Source of the DNA: Symsagittifera roscoffensis
Lineage: Eukaryota > Xenacoelomorpha > Acoela > Convolutidae
Assembly: GCF_963678635.1 (NCBI RefSeq)
Contig: NC_087064.1
Span: 23,112,509-23,176,508, forward strand
Direction: 5' to 3'
Length of the DNA stretch: 64,000 nucleotides
Shown: positions 21,829 through 33,759 of the stretch, in pieces
How the letters are laid out: the number at the start of each line of letters is the position of its first letter
How positions within the stretch are numbered: position 1 is the stretch's first letter
Made by a program: the position numbers and the translations under genes
Notes under the pieces: generated by a model
Told to the model about the DNA's origin: nothing
Databases searched by the model: none
What the model saw: the letters and a program-made list of their open reading frames with translations, nothing else

Positions 21829-23950
21829 AGACATTATTCATGCTTGCTTAAGCAAACAAGTCTTGATTACAACGTCTATCTACATGCCCTAATTTTACGT
21901 ATACAAGAGCTGACTGATAATTTGTACCCATTTAGCATCTGATGAAAACAATCTAGAATAACGAAGAAAAATAAAAAGAAGAACTCGCATTGGTTTTGAC
22001 ATTAAGTTGTATCTCCAACTGCAATTAAATATCCTAAATTGTTTCCAAACCTTTTTTAAACAACATGATTATACATCTTTTTTCATAACATTTCCAATAC
22101 CAGCAACTGTATAACGTGTAAGCTTCCAAAATGCAATATGCTCGTATAGGCAAAGTTATATTACTTTGTAGTATCTGGTTTAAACATGGTAGAGATACAA
22201 TACCTAATAAAATGTTCTAGAAGTTCTTGACGAATCTCGAGTTAAACTGGATTGAGTTCGGTTTGTGGCTCTACTTCTAGCTACGGTTGCACTTCTGAAC
22301 AAAAATACATAGAAATAAACAATTACACATACCTATAAACACACGCGTAAAAAATAAACACGTACATTTAAACCATAGGCGGAATCTTGAGCAGAATCAG
22401 TTAAAGTTTTTACATATCTTTCTGTTTGTGTGTATGCATATACTTATGCACATATGGTAGTTTGTTTGCATTCTACTTATTATTGTGTTTATCTATTTCT
22501 GTATTAATGTATGAACTTTTGTATTAATGTCGGTATCTATCTATGTACCGATGTATTTATGCATGTATATATGTATGTGTGCATATTTTTTGTTAATCTA
22601 TGTATGTATGTATGTATGTATGTAGTAGGTGTGTACGTAAAAAAACATTATGGAGGTTTGTATGATTTTTTTAAGTAACATCCGTACTTTCTTGAATTGA
22701 TTCATAACCTGACCCGGTTCAATTAAATCTTTGCTCTCCGGTGCCGCAAAAATTTTAGAAAAGGTTTGTAAAAATTTTAAGTGATTCCGCCCACAAACGT
22801 ACTGTTTTTCACAAGATTCTTCACGGAGGTTTCCTTTCGTTATTAGACAACAATTGAATTCAACTAATGATAATATGATCATTCTAAATCACAAATTTTT
22901 CAATCAGGTTCCTAAATTATTCACAATTTTGGTGAAAAGCTCATCAGAAAAGATAAAGTTTTGATCATTGGAGATTACATCATTGATTCAGCGCAAACTG
23001 CCAAAATTATGCTAATCAAAAATCTGGGTTTACTCATCTCCTTATGAGCGCGTTCCCCTATCGTAGAATCAACATGGATCTCTCCAGGAAATCGAGAGTC
23101 CCGAGTCGGCCTGGGAGTGCAGCCATCAATTTGACCTTGTTTCTCTTGTTGCAGATACCAGTCTTACAGTGAGCCCTTGGTGCAGTCGGCAGATAACCGA
23201 AATGAGCCGAATGAAAACGACAGTTGCTCCCAAAAATAAAAAATAATCTGAATGCGTCAATATCTGTTAAACGTGGAGTCAATATCAAAAGTTTTCAACC
23301 TGTTTTGTCTTTTGTGCTGCTTTGTTCTGACAGCTGAGTTGAATTCAAAACTTGATGTTTAGCTGATTGTTTTGTAATCTAAGCTCAAAAGAACAAACAA
23401 GAACAAAACTATTTTTGCTCTTTTATCTTGAAAATTGTAAAAAGTTGGTGTTTCGTTTAGGTTCATGTCTGAAAAATGAACGTTCTAGAAAATTCAAAAT
23501 CACAAAAGACGATTGGGTTGTTTATCTTGCACAATTTTAAAGTTTTCTGAAAATTTTTCTTTTCTACTTGAAAAAAAAATTAGTTGAACATCACAAAGTA
23601 TTGAACATCAGCTTAGAACAATTTATCTTTCTCATAAGAAAATTTTCAACGTTAATTTTACCGTAATTAAATTTTTTTTTTGTTAGATACTTTATTTCAA
23701 AAGAGTTGTTGTTTCGTAAAATTTTTTTATACACTATAGGTCTGTATAGGCATAGAAAAACGTTTCAACGTTGTGTCACGTACATTTTTAGTATGTCGGA
23801 AAATATTCAGAAATCAAGAGCAGAAAAAATAGAGATGAATTGTTTTTCTACTCAAAGTCGCACGTCTGATGGCATAAATGTGATCAAATCAGTAAGTTTA
23901 TGCATATGAATAATTATATACAATTGTATTTAACCAAAAAGATACAAAGT
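21829..23950. repeat. Tandem array unit U2 (2,122 bp)
   Basis: Near-identical to the following unit at a constant offset of 2,122; the open frames at 21584, 22598 and 23058 recur with the same translation at 23706, 24720 and 25180. The identical block actually runs from about 21200 to 25690. It contains TATG/TGTA microsatellite, exon-like modules and a gtaagt donor-like site near 23891. Confidence 0.85.
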
Positions 23951-26900
23951 AGACATTATTCATGCTTGCTTAAGCAAACAAGTCTTGATTACAACGTCTA
24001 TCTACATGCCCTAATTTTACGTATACAAGAGCTGACTGATAATTTGTACCCATTTAGCATCTGATGAAAACAATCTAGAATAACGAAGAAAAATAAAAAG
24101 AAGAACTCGCATTGGTTTTGACATTAAGTTGTATCTCCAACTGCAATTAAATATCCTAAATTGTTTCCAAACCTTTTTTAAACAACATGATTATACATCT
24201 TTTTTCATAACATTTCCAATACCAGCAACTGTATAACGTGTAAGCTTCCAAAATGCAATATGCTCGTATAGGCAAAGTTATATTACTTTGTAGTATCTGG
24301 TTTAAACATGGTAGAGATACAATACCTAATAAAATGTTCTAGAAGTTCTTGACGAATCTCGAGTTAAACTGGATTGAGTTCGGTTTGTGGCTCTACTTCT
24401 AGCTACGGTTGCACTTCTGAACAAAAATACATAGAAATAAACAATTACACATACCTATAAACACACGCGTAAAAAATAAACACGTACATTTAAACCATAG
24501 GCGGAATCTTGAGCAGAATCAGTTAAAGTTTTTACATATCTTTCTGTTTGTGTGTATGCATATACTTATGCACATATGGTAGTTTGTTTGCATTCTACTT
24601 ATTATTGTGTTTATCTATTTCTGTATTAATGTATGAACTTTTGTATTAATGTCGGTATCTATCTATGTACCGATGTATTTATGCATGTATATATGTATGT
24701 GTGCATATTTTTTGTTAATCTATGTATGTATGTATGTATGTATGTAGTAGGTGTGTACGTAAAAAAACATTATGGAGGTTTGTATGATTTTTTTAAGTAA
24801 CATCCGTACTTTCTTGAATTGATTCATAACCTGACCCGGTTCAATTAAATCTTTGCTCTCCGGTGCCGCAAAAATTTTAGAAAAGGTTTGTAAAAATTTT
24901 AAGTGATTCCGCCCACAAACGTACTGTTTTTCACAAGATTCTTCACGGAGGTTTCCTTTCGTTATTAGACAACAATTGAATTCAACTAATGATAATATGA
25001 TCATTCTAAATCACAAATTTTTCAATCAGGTTCCTAAATTATTCACAATTTTGGTGAAAAGCTCATCAGAAAAGATAAAGTTTTGATCATTGGAGATTAC
25101 ATCATTGATTCAGCGCAAACTGCCAAAATTATGCTAATCAAAAATCTGGGTTTACTCATCTCCTTATGAGCGCGTTCCCCTATCGTAGAATCAACATGGA
25201 TCTCTCCAGGAAATCGAGAGTCCCGAGTCGGCCTGGGAGTGCAGCCATCAATTTGACCTTGTTTCTCTTGTTGCAGATACCAGTCTTACAGTGAGCCCTT
25301 GGTGCAGTCGGCAGATAACCGAAATGAGCCGAATGAAAACGACAGTTGCTCCCAAAAATAAAAAATAATCTGAATGCGTCAATATCTGTTAAACGTGGAG
25401 TCAATATCAAAAGTTTTCAACCTGTTTTGTCTTTTGTGCTGCTTTGTTCTGACAGCTGAGTTGAATTCAAAACTTGATGTTTAGCTGATTGTTTTGTAAT
25501 CTAAGCTCAAAAGAACAAACAAGAACAAAACTATTTTTGCTCTTTTATCTTGAAAATTGTAAAAAGTTGGTGTTTCGTTTAGGTTCATGTCTGAAAAATG
25601 AACGTTCTAGAAAATTCAAAATCACAAAAGACGATTGGGTTGTTTATCTTGCACAATTTTAAAGTTTTCTGAAAATTTTTCTTTTCTACTTGAAAAAAAA
25701 ATTAGTTGAACACCACAAAGTATTGAACATCACCTTAAAACAACTCATCTTTCTCATAAGAAAACTTTCAACGTTAACTTAACCGTAATTAAAAGTTTTT
25801 TTTGTTAGATACTTGATTTCAAAAGATTCATCACACTTTTTCCAATTAGGTTACTAATTTTTTTTACAAATTTGGTGAAAAGCTCATCAGAAAAGATAAA
25901 ATTTTGATCATCGGAGGTTACATCATCGATTCAGCGCAAACAGCCAAATTCATGCTAATCAAAGATGTGAGTTTACTCATCTCCTTATGTGCGCGTTCCT
26001 CTATAGTAGATTCCTCTATCGTAGAATCATCGCGTAAAAATTAAACACGTACATTAATACCATTAGCGGAATCTTGAGCGGAATCAGTTAAAATTTTCAC
26101 ATATCTTTCTGTTTGTACTTAAGTATGTATGGTAGTTTGTTTGCATTCTTTTTATTTATATATTTATCTATTTTTGTATTAATCTATGAACTTTTGTATT
26201 TATGTCGGTATCTAAGTTTGTATCGATGTATTTATGCATGTATGTATGTATGTATGCATTTTTTTTGTTAATTTATGCGTTTATGTATACAGTAGCTGTG
26301 TATGTAAAAAAGTTCAATGGATGTTTGCATGATGTCTTTAAGTAAGACCCTAGGCGCGTACTTACTTCAATTGAATCATAACCTTACCCGTTTCAGTTAA
26401 ATCTTTGCTCTCCGTTACCGCAAAATTTTTAAAAAGGTATGTAAATTATTTAAGTGATTCCGCTCATGAACGTACTATTTTTCGGAAGACTCTTCACGGA
26501 TGTTTCACGGAGGTTTTTTTTCGTTATTAGACAACAATTGAATTCAAACAATCATAAGGATCACTAGATCACTCTAAGTCACACATTTTCCAATTAAGTT
26601 CCTTATGGTAGTTTGTTTGCACTCTACTTATTAATGTGTTTATCTATTTTGTATTAATCTATGAACTATCGTATTTATGTCGGTATCTAAGTATGTATCG
26701 ATGTATTTATGCATGTATGTAATGTATGTATGCTTTTTTTGTTAATTTGTGTGTGTATGTATGTTGTAGGAGTGTTTTATTTCTAATTAAATTTGCACGC
26801 ATGAGATTAGTTAGGTTAAGAAATGAATGAGTAGTTTCGTAAAAGTTTATTACACACTATAGGTCTGTGTAGGCGTAGAAATACGTTTTAACGTTATGTC

Positions 26901-27071
26901 ACGTACATTTTTAGTATATGGTAAAATATTCAGAAATCAAGAACAAAAAAAAGAGATGAATTGATTTCCTACTTATAGTCGCACTTCTGATGTCATTAAT
27001 GTGATCACATCAGTGGGTTTATGCATATGAACAATTATATACAAATGTATTTAACCAAAAAGATACAAAGT
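23951..27071. repeat. Tandem array unit U3, with diverged extension
   Basis: Identical to U2 up to about 25690, then diverges. The extension (25.8-26.9 kb) holds a second set of partial, diverged modules and TATG-rich stretches. It includes the best-formed exon-like piece of the array at 25850-25966. Confidence 0.75.
25850..25966 (+). pseudogene. Exon-like module (39 codons) in the U array
   Basis: It is preceded by a pyrimidine-rich acceptor (cacactttttccaattag) and followed by gat|gtgagt, a near-consensus donor. The 117-base segment is open, phase 0 at both ends, and reads FGEKLIRKDKILIIGGYIID then SAQTAKFMLIKD. Sister copies at 19859, ~20790, ~22910, ~25030 and ~28135 keep recognisable FGEKLIRKDKVLIIGG but carry frameshifts or lose the donor (ctgggt or gatctg). 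Hydrophobic strand plus GG suggests a nucleotide-binding-like or membrane segment; I cannot name the family. It is probably a relic of an amplified gene. Confidence 0.35.
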
Positions 27072-28930
27072 AGACATTATTCATGCTTGCTTAAACAACC
27101 AAAGTTTGATTACAACGTCTATCTGCATGCCCTAATTTTACGTATACAAGAGCTGACTGATAATCTGTACCCACTTAGCATCTGATAAATGAATCTAGAA
27201 TAACGAAGAAAAATGAAAAGAAGAACTCGCATTGGTTTTGAAATTAAATTGTGTTTCCAACTGCAATTAAATATCCTAAATTGTTTCCAAACTTTTTTTC
27301 AGCAACTTGGTTATACATCTTTTTTTATATAACATTTCTAATACCAGCAAACCGTATTACGTGTAAGCTTCCAACATGCAATACACTCTTATACACATAT
27401 TTATGTTACTTTGTAGTATCTGGTTTAAACATGGTAGAGATACAATACCTAATAAAATGTTCTAGAAGTTCTTGACAAATCTGGAATTAAAACTAGATTG
27501 AGTTCAACTTGTGGCTCTACTTCCAGCTATGGTTGCACTTCTGAACAAAAATACATAGAAATAAACAATTACACATACCTATAAACACACGCGTAAAAAA
27601 TAAACACGTACATTTAAATCATAGGCGGAATCTTGAGCAGAATCAGTTAAAGTTTTTACATGTCTTTCTGTTTGTTTGTATGCATATACTTATGCACATA
27701 TGGTAGTTTGTTTGCATTCTACTTATTATTGTGTTTATCTATTTCTGTATTAATGTATGAACTTTTGTTTTAATGTCGGTATCTATCTATGTACCGATGT
27801 ATTTAAGCATGTAAATATGTAGGTATTCATATATTTGTTAATCTATGTATGCTTGTATGTAGTAGGTGTGTATGTAAAAAAAATTTTATGGATGTTTGTA
27901 TGATATTTTTAAGTAACAACGCGTATTTAATTGAATTGAATCATAAACTCACCCGTTTCAATTAAATCTTTGCTCTCCGGTGCCGCAATTTTTTAGAAAC
28001 GGTATGTAAAATATTTAAGTGAACGTACTGTTTTTCACAAGTTTATTCACAGAGGTTTCCTTTCGTTATTAGACAACAATTGAATTCAAATCAAGATAAT
28101 TGGATCATTCTAAATCACATATTTTTCAATCAAATTCCTAAATTTTTCACAAATTTGGTGAAAAGCTCATCAAAAAAGATAAAGTTTGATCATCGGAGGT
28201 TATATCATCGATTCAGCGCAAACTGCCAAATTTATGCTAATCAAAGATCTGGGCTTACTCATCTCCTTATGAGCGCGTTCCCCTATCGTAGAATCATCAT
28301 GAATCTCTCCAGGAAGTTGAGACTCCCGAGTCGGCCTGGGAGTGCAGCCATCAATTTGACCTTGTTTCTCTTGTTGGAGGTACCAGTTTTACAGTGAGCC
28401 CTTGGTGCATTCGGCAGACAACCGAAATGAGCCGAATGGAAACGACAGTCGCTCCCAAAATGAAAAAAGTGATCGGAATGCGTCAATTTCTGTTAAACGT
28501 GGAGTCAATTTGAAAAGTTTTCAACCTGTTTTGGGTTTTATGTTGCTTTGTTCTGACAGCTGAGTTGAATTCAATACTTGATCTTTAGCTGTTTGTATTG
28601 TAATCTAAGTTAAATGAAAAAAAAACAACAAAACTCTTTTTGCTCTTTAATCTTGAAAAATATAAAAAAGGTGTTTCAGTTAAATTCATGTCTGAAAATG
28701 GTCGTTCTAGAAAATTCAACATCACAAAAGACGATTGGATTGTTTAATTTGCACAATCTTAAAATTTTCTGAAATTTTTTTTTTCTTGAAAAAAATTTAG
28801 TTGAATGTCACAAAGTTTTAAAATCGGCTTAGAACAACTTTTTTTTCTCACAAAAATACCTTTTAACGTTAAATTTATCATAGCTAAAAGTTTTTTTTGT
28901 TAGATACTTTGTTTCAAACCAGTGTATTGC
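27072..28930. repeat. Tandem array unit U4
   Basis: More diverged copy. At 28378-28560 the plus frame reads YQFYSEPLVHSADNRNEPNG and stays open through NASISVKRGVNLKSFQPVLG, whereas U1-U3 have a stop after NDSCSQK. At ~27073 it reads HYSCLLKQPKFDYNVYLHAL then ILRIQELTDNLYPLSI and a stop, similar in all four units. The acceptor before YQFYSEP is changed (ttggag for ttgcag). Confidence 0.7.
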
Positions 28931-30415
28931 ATAAATAAGGGGCAAAACCATGAAAAAAAACCAGTTGAACCTCTGTTTGGTAGCTTTTTCAAAACTATTT
29001 AATTTTTTTGAACAAAAAAAATGTTGAAACTTTTGATGGAGTAGCGAGAAAGCATTATAATGTACAAATCTGATTAATGTACATTAGTCTACGGTTAAAC
29101 TGCAGCCTAAAAGTCATGTAAAGTTATTTCAAACAACAGATCCAACAAATGAATGAAAAACATTTTGAAAAAAAAACTTACAAATCTCTAAACAATCTCT
29201 AAAAAATTGTTTCGAGCCAAAATTTTCATTGTCTTTAAGTTTCTGTTAAAACTAAAAAATTAGTTGAGAGCAGTTTTTTTGATATGTAAATTGACTCTGT
29301 TCGGACTCTCCAACAAAAGTTTTCAACTTTTTAGTTTGATAGTTTCCCATCCTATGCAAATGAGTAAGCCTGGATTTTTTCTTCCGACCACTAAAAAAAA
29401 GCTTCTCACCTTCACTGCTCAAATTTGAGCTTGGGTTTGATACTGTTGTAAAATTAGTTTGGCAGATCAGCAGACATATACAGAACTGTTTATCACCAGT
29501 TTTTAATTTTAAGAGGAAAAGAAATTGCTAAATTGTGTAGATGACTTGGCTGAAACTTAACGGCTGGCCTTTCTTTGCATTTTTCTGACCGTATTTGTAT
29601 GTATTTACACGTAAAAACGCAATGGATACATTTTTTTGTGAATTTTTAATTTTGTCTATAAACAAATACATGTAAATTTTTTTTATGTATGCTTGAATGT
29701 GTGCAAGTTAATGTGTCCGAATTAATGTTTTTTTCTTATGAGCTAGTGAAGCCAAATGAAATACAATGAAAAATAACTAAAACCCAACAAGATTTTTGTC
29801 TATTGTTTCTAGTTTTTCTTAAACATTTGACAAGATACTAAATGCATAGTAAAAATTTACGCATATATGCAGTGCGTATGTGGGTATTTTTGACGGAATG
29901 TATCTATGTACAAGTGTACAGCATTTTGCATGTATTTATGTAATTAATCATGTATATACAAACAATTTGTTTGTCTTCATTTGAGAAAATATAAATTTAT
30001 GAATACTTGTATGTTTTTATGCTAGTAATAACTCTTGACTGCATAACCGCTTGACTGAGTGAATGAATACAAATAATAATTTTTGCATGAGTGTATATTC
30101 TTAAGTCTAAAAAGTTTTAAAAACTTGCTTATTTGTAAAATTGTACGAGATTATGATTGAGGTTGTTTGTCTGTTTAAAAGTAAAGTGTGTACACATGAG
30201 TAGTTGCGTGCTTATAAAAGTACAAACCATGTCAGTTTGTAGACAAGTACTTATGCATATTCATATGTGAGTTTGAAAAGCATGTCTGATATGCGTATTT
30301 CTTTTTGTCTAAATGTGTGTATTTGTTCGTCGTGAAAATGTGAACTGAATGTATTTTGTTTTGTGCGTTTTATGTGGTTGTATATAATAGCTCAGTAGAA
30401 AAATTAAGTAAAATT
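28931..30415. other. AT-rich stretch without recognisable genes
   Basis: I see no coding signature, TIR or tandem structure beyond scattered TGTATG words. No feature is claimed. Confidence 0.5.
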
Positions 30416-30479
30416 TTTGCATGTGTTTCAAATTTTTTTTGTATTTTGGATTGTAGGTTTAAAAGTATGTGAGCGAGTA

Positions 30480-30549
30480 TGTAAGACTAATCTTTCTGTT
30501 TGTATGTATGCACATATTTATGCATGTATGGTAATTTGTTTGCATTCTA

Positions 30550-30614
<65 letters not shown>

Positions 30615-31060
30615 TTGTATGAATGTATGAATTTTTGTATGTATGTCGGGTATCTATGTATGTATCGATGTATTTAAATATCTATTTTTGTGTGTATCTA
30701 TGCATATTTGTGTTCATGTATGTGGGTTTGTTTTGAATTATGTGTATTTGTAAACCTTATGTATGTCTGTATGAATGTCTTTAAGTAAAACCTTTAATTT
30801 GTGTTTTGTATTTATGTATGTTTAAATTCATGTATGTGTGTTTGAAGGATTGTAAGTTTTTTTGATTGTATGTATGTTTTTGCTTATGTGTTTGTGTGAA
30901 CGTATGTCTGTATGTATGTATGTATGTATGTATGTATGTATGTATGTATGTATGTGTGTGTGTGTTGTGTGTATGTATGTATGTATGTATGTATGTGTCT
31001 ATGTATGTATGTAGGAAAGTATGTATGACTATATTTTGTAAGTATACATGTAAGTTTGCA
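30480..31060. repeat. Microsatellite tract: (TA)n and (TGTA)n
   Basis: An uninterrupted (TA)n runs from 30552 to 30608, and TGTA/TATG repeats run from about 30909 to 31010. The flanks (tatgcacatatttatgcatg, ggtaatttgtttgcattctac) match part of the U unit, so the tract is an expanded relative of it. Frames here (for example a 'YIYIYI' stretch) are low-complexity translations. Confidence 0.9.
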
Positions 31061-31552
31061 ATTCATGCTAAAGTAATTTTGTTTTATGTGTAAACAAGTA
31101 TTTTTTTTTATTTTATGTGAGTCTGTATGTTTGAGTTTATGTGGATTCGTTTATTGTATTTTTATTAAAATTGTATATGTAACTCAATCCAAATCTTTTT
31201 TATCTTTCTTCTTATTCTTGACTAGTACCGTGTTTTTATAAATTCTAGAATAATCATCCGGATACTATAATGATAGTCTTTTTCATTTTCTGAATTTGCA
31301 AAACAACTTGATAATTTTTTTTTTTAAAATGTCTTCGAAATATTTAATCTTATTATTTAAATATTATTATTTCTAAGTAAGACCTTTTCAATTTGAAAAA
31401 GTGGCATATGCAGCATCAATTTTATTTTCAATTCACCTGCAGTCAATGACCACAAAAAATGTACATAAATTCTAACAGGAAAAAGCAATTTTGAAATTTT
31501 CACAAATTTTTTTTGATGGAAACAGCAAGCATCAATACCAACTGGCAACAGC

Positions 31553-31696
31553 ATGGAGTCCAAAGTATTTGATGAACTGTTGCACATAGAGATAATGATA
31601 AGAATAGTCAAATTATCAGAAGAAAATTATGGTTTATTGTGGAGAATCATTGACCGTGCAGATAAACGCAATCAATACAAGAATGATAGAAAATGA
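31553..31696 (+). CDS. Small open frame (47 codons), unidentified
   Basis: It starts at an ATG and reads MESKVFDELLHIEIMIRIVK, then LSEENYGLLWRIIDRADKRN and a basic tail to a stop. The composition is coding-like and stands out from the AT-rich surroundings. An overlapping +1 frame continues as MIENDMLLVELKTVNEQSLS to a donor-like cag|gtattg near 31749. A frameshifted or spliced reading is therefore possible. I know no matching family. Confidence 0.3.
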   Translation: MESKVFDELLHIEIMIRIVKLSEENYGLLWRIIDRADKRNQYKNDRK

Positions 31697-31759
31697 CATG
31701 CTGCTGGTGGAGCTGAAGACGGTAAATGAGCAAAGTTTGAGTGACAGGTATTGTTTATT

Positions 31760-33750
31760 TGAAGGATGATTGATCAATCTGTAAAAGTTACAAACTTTCA
31801 GTTGTTTTGATTTGAAAAATCATATTGCTAAATCAAAATTATAAACTAAGAGAAGTGAAGCAATTGTGTAATCAGATGAACAGTCTGTAGCCTTTTTTTT
31901 AAGTTCAAGATTTAGTTAGTTGATAACGTTTTTTGTGCTAATGGCTTATAATGCTTGCGATTTTTGTCTTTGAAATAAAAAGCAAGTCGGTTTGCATCCA
32001 GGCTCAAAACTTTATTTCCTTAAAGCAAAATTTCCAAATATACTCAGTACAAAAAATCATAACAATTTTCATATTAGTAACTGAAACATGTCTTTGTTAG
32101 TCGCTCCAGCTTACGATAAAGCAACGTAATTGACATTTATCGAAATGCACTGAAACTACAAAATGGAACGTACATCATTTCGGAAATTCCTGTAGCTAAC
32201 TTGGTGTGAGAGCCTTGTTTAGTGTGAAACAGCTGTCATCACAATGGAATCCAGAGAGTCAGGTAAAATTTTGATGACAGGGTATGACTTTTTATCTTAC
32301 AATTTCAACCAACTAACGGTTTTTCGAAAAGATTTTTAGTTAATAGAGAAGACAAATATCGATGCAAAAATGAAAGGATATATCATGAGGCTTTTTGTTT
32401 TGACCCTACTAGTAATCAGAGCGTGAGAACGAAAGTTTGGTTCACCTCAAACAATTATTGAATGAACGGTCGAACTCTTAATAAAACAATCAGTTGTAGA
32501 TGTTTAAACATATAGTTGGTTCTAAAAGCCACCGGATATAGAGAGGCAAAAGCGTGATCAGGGAAACAATCAAAACATCAGATTTATGTTTAAAAAACTC
32601 AAAGTTTATTTGTTGAGCAAATTGTTATTCTATGATAAAAATTGATAGCGCTCCACATTTTTGAATGGAAAGCTGTTTTAAAACCAGTTTTACATTAACT
32701 ACAATTTATTGAGAAAAAATGACCAATTTTTAGTATCAAAGTAACCAGTTATTTTATTGTATAATCCTTAAAAGGAAAAAGCAAAAAATTTGGATGTTCA
32801 AACCATAACCCCAAAATCGTATCAATTTTTGAGTTTATTTCCATAACTTGTTTAGTTTCTGTTCCAGCTTCCCCGATTGAGCTTGCCCCTTTTTGAATAA
32901 ATGCTTTACTTAAAAGTCGCAATTATGTTTCCAACTGCTTTATTCGATATTCACTCTGTTTTGTCGTATATATTCACACATAAACAACAGTTTTATCCCT
33001 GTTTTTAGGTTCGCTTTGATAGATAGTTTCAAAACATTTGTTTGCACAACAAAGTTAATAAGACGTACTAAGCGTTTTCTAGAAGCCTTGAAAATTGTTC
33101 TCTTCTTTTAATATAAAAAGTGGTACATGCGAATTTTAGAAAAGGCTGTAGCAAATTTAATTGGAATTTTTGGCTTTCAGCCGTGTTCTCACTTTTCAAG
33201 ATCTTTAGCAGCTTCAACTTTTTAGCTCTTTCAAACTTTTCTGTAATAACAACTTTTTCTCATAGAACTAAGAAGTTTTTTTTCAGTCTCCTGTAGACAT
33301 GGAAAATGTAAATGTCGGAATTTTTAAGCAAGTATTCAGTGTTTCATAATTTTTCCATGTCTTTTACCTTCGTTTGGCCTAATTTTGCAAAAAATTGTTC
33401 ACCGCTGCCAACAATTAAGCTACGCAGCCAAAATATTGTGCTTTCCTTTATACCACATAGTTTGGTTGCATTAGGTTCAATGGGTTGCAATTAATAAGTA
33501 TATATATTTGTCAGTTTACATGTAAACAAGCCAATACCCCCAAATTTTAGAAGGGAAATCATGCACCAAGCGAAACTTAATTCCATTCCCGTTTCCAAAG
33601 GTTGTCCAAAAAATGACCAATTGTAACTCCTCTTAAAACATGTGTGCCCAGAAAAGTAGGAGATATAATCCTTTTGGGGGTGAAAAATGGTCATTGCAAC
33701 GGCACACTGAAAAAAGGGGGTTTAATAGTGGTCTTTTTCCTAGCCACTTC
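31760..33750. other. AT-rich region, nothing recognised
   Basis: No convincing coding or element structure. A short ATG frame followed by a donor-like site (gagtcag|gtaaaa near 32260) was noted but cannot be supported alone. Confidence 0.5.
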
Positions 33751-33759
33751 TAATTACTA

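Noticed and set aside
22900-23300. Possible small structured RNA (snRNA-like) in the array units
   Set aside because: The conserved block reads better as exon-like frames, and no Sm site or known snRNA motif was seen.
30866-31093. Valine/cysteine/tyrosine-rich frames in the TGTA tract
   Set aside because: They are translations of the microsatellite in both directions.
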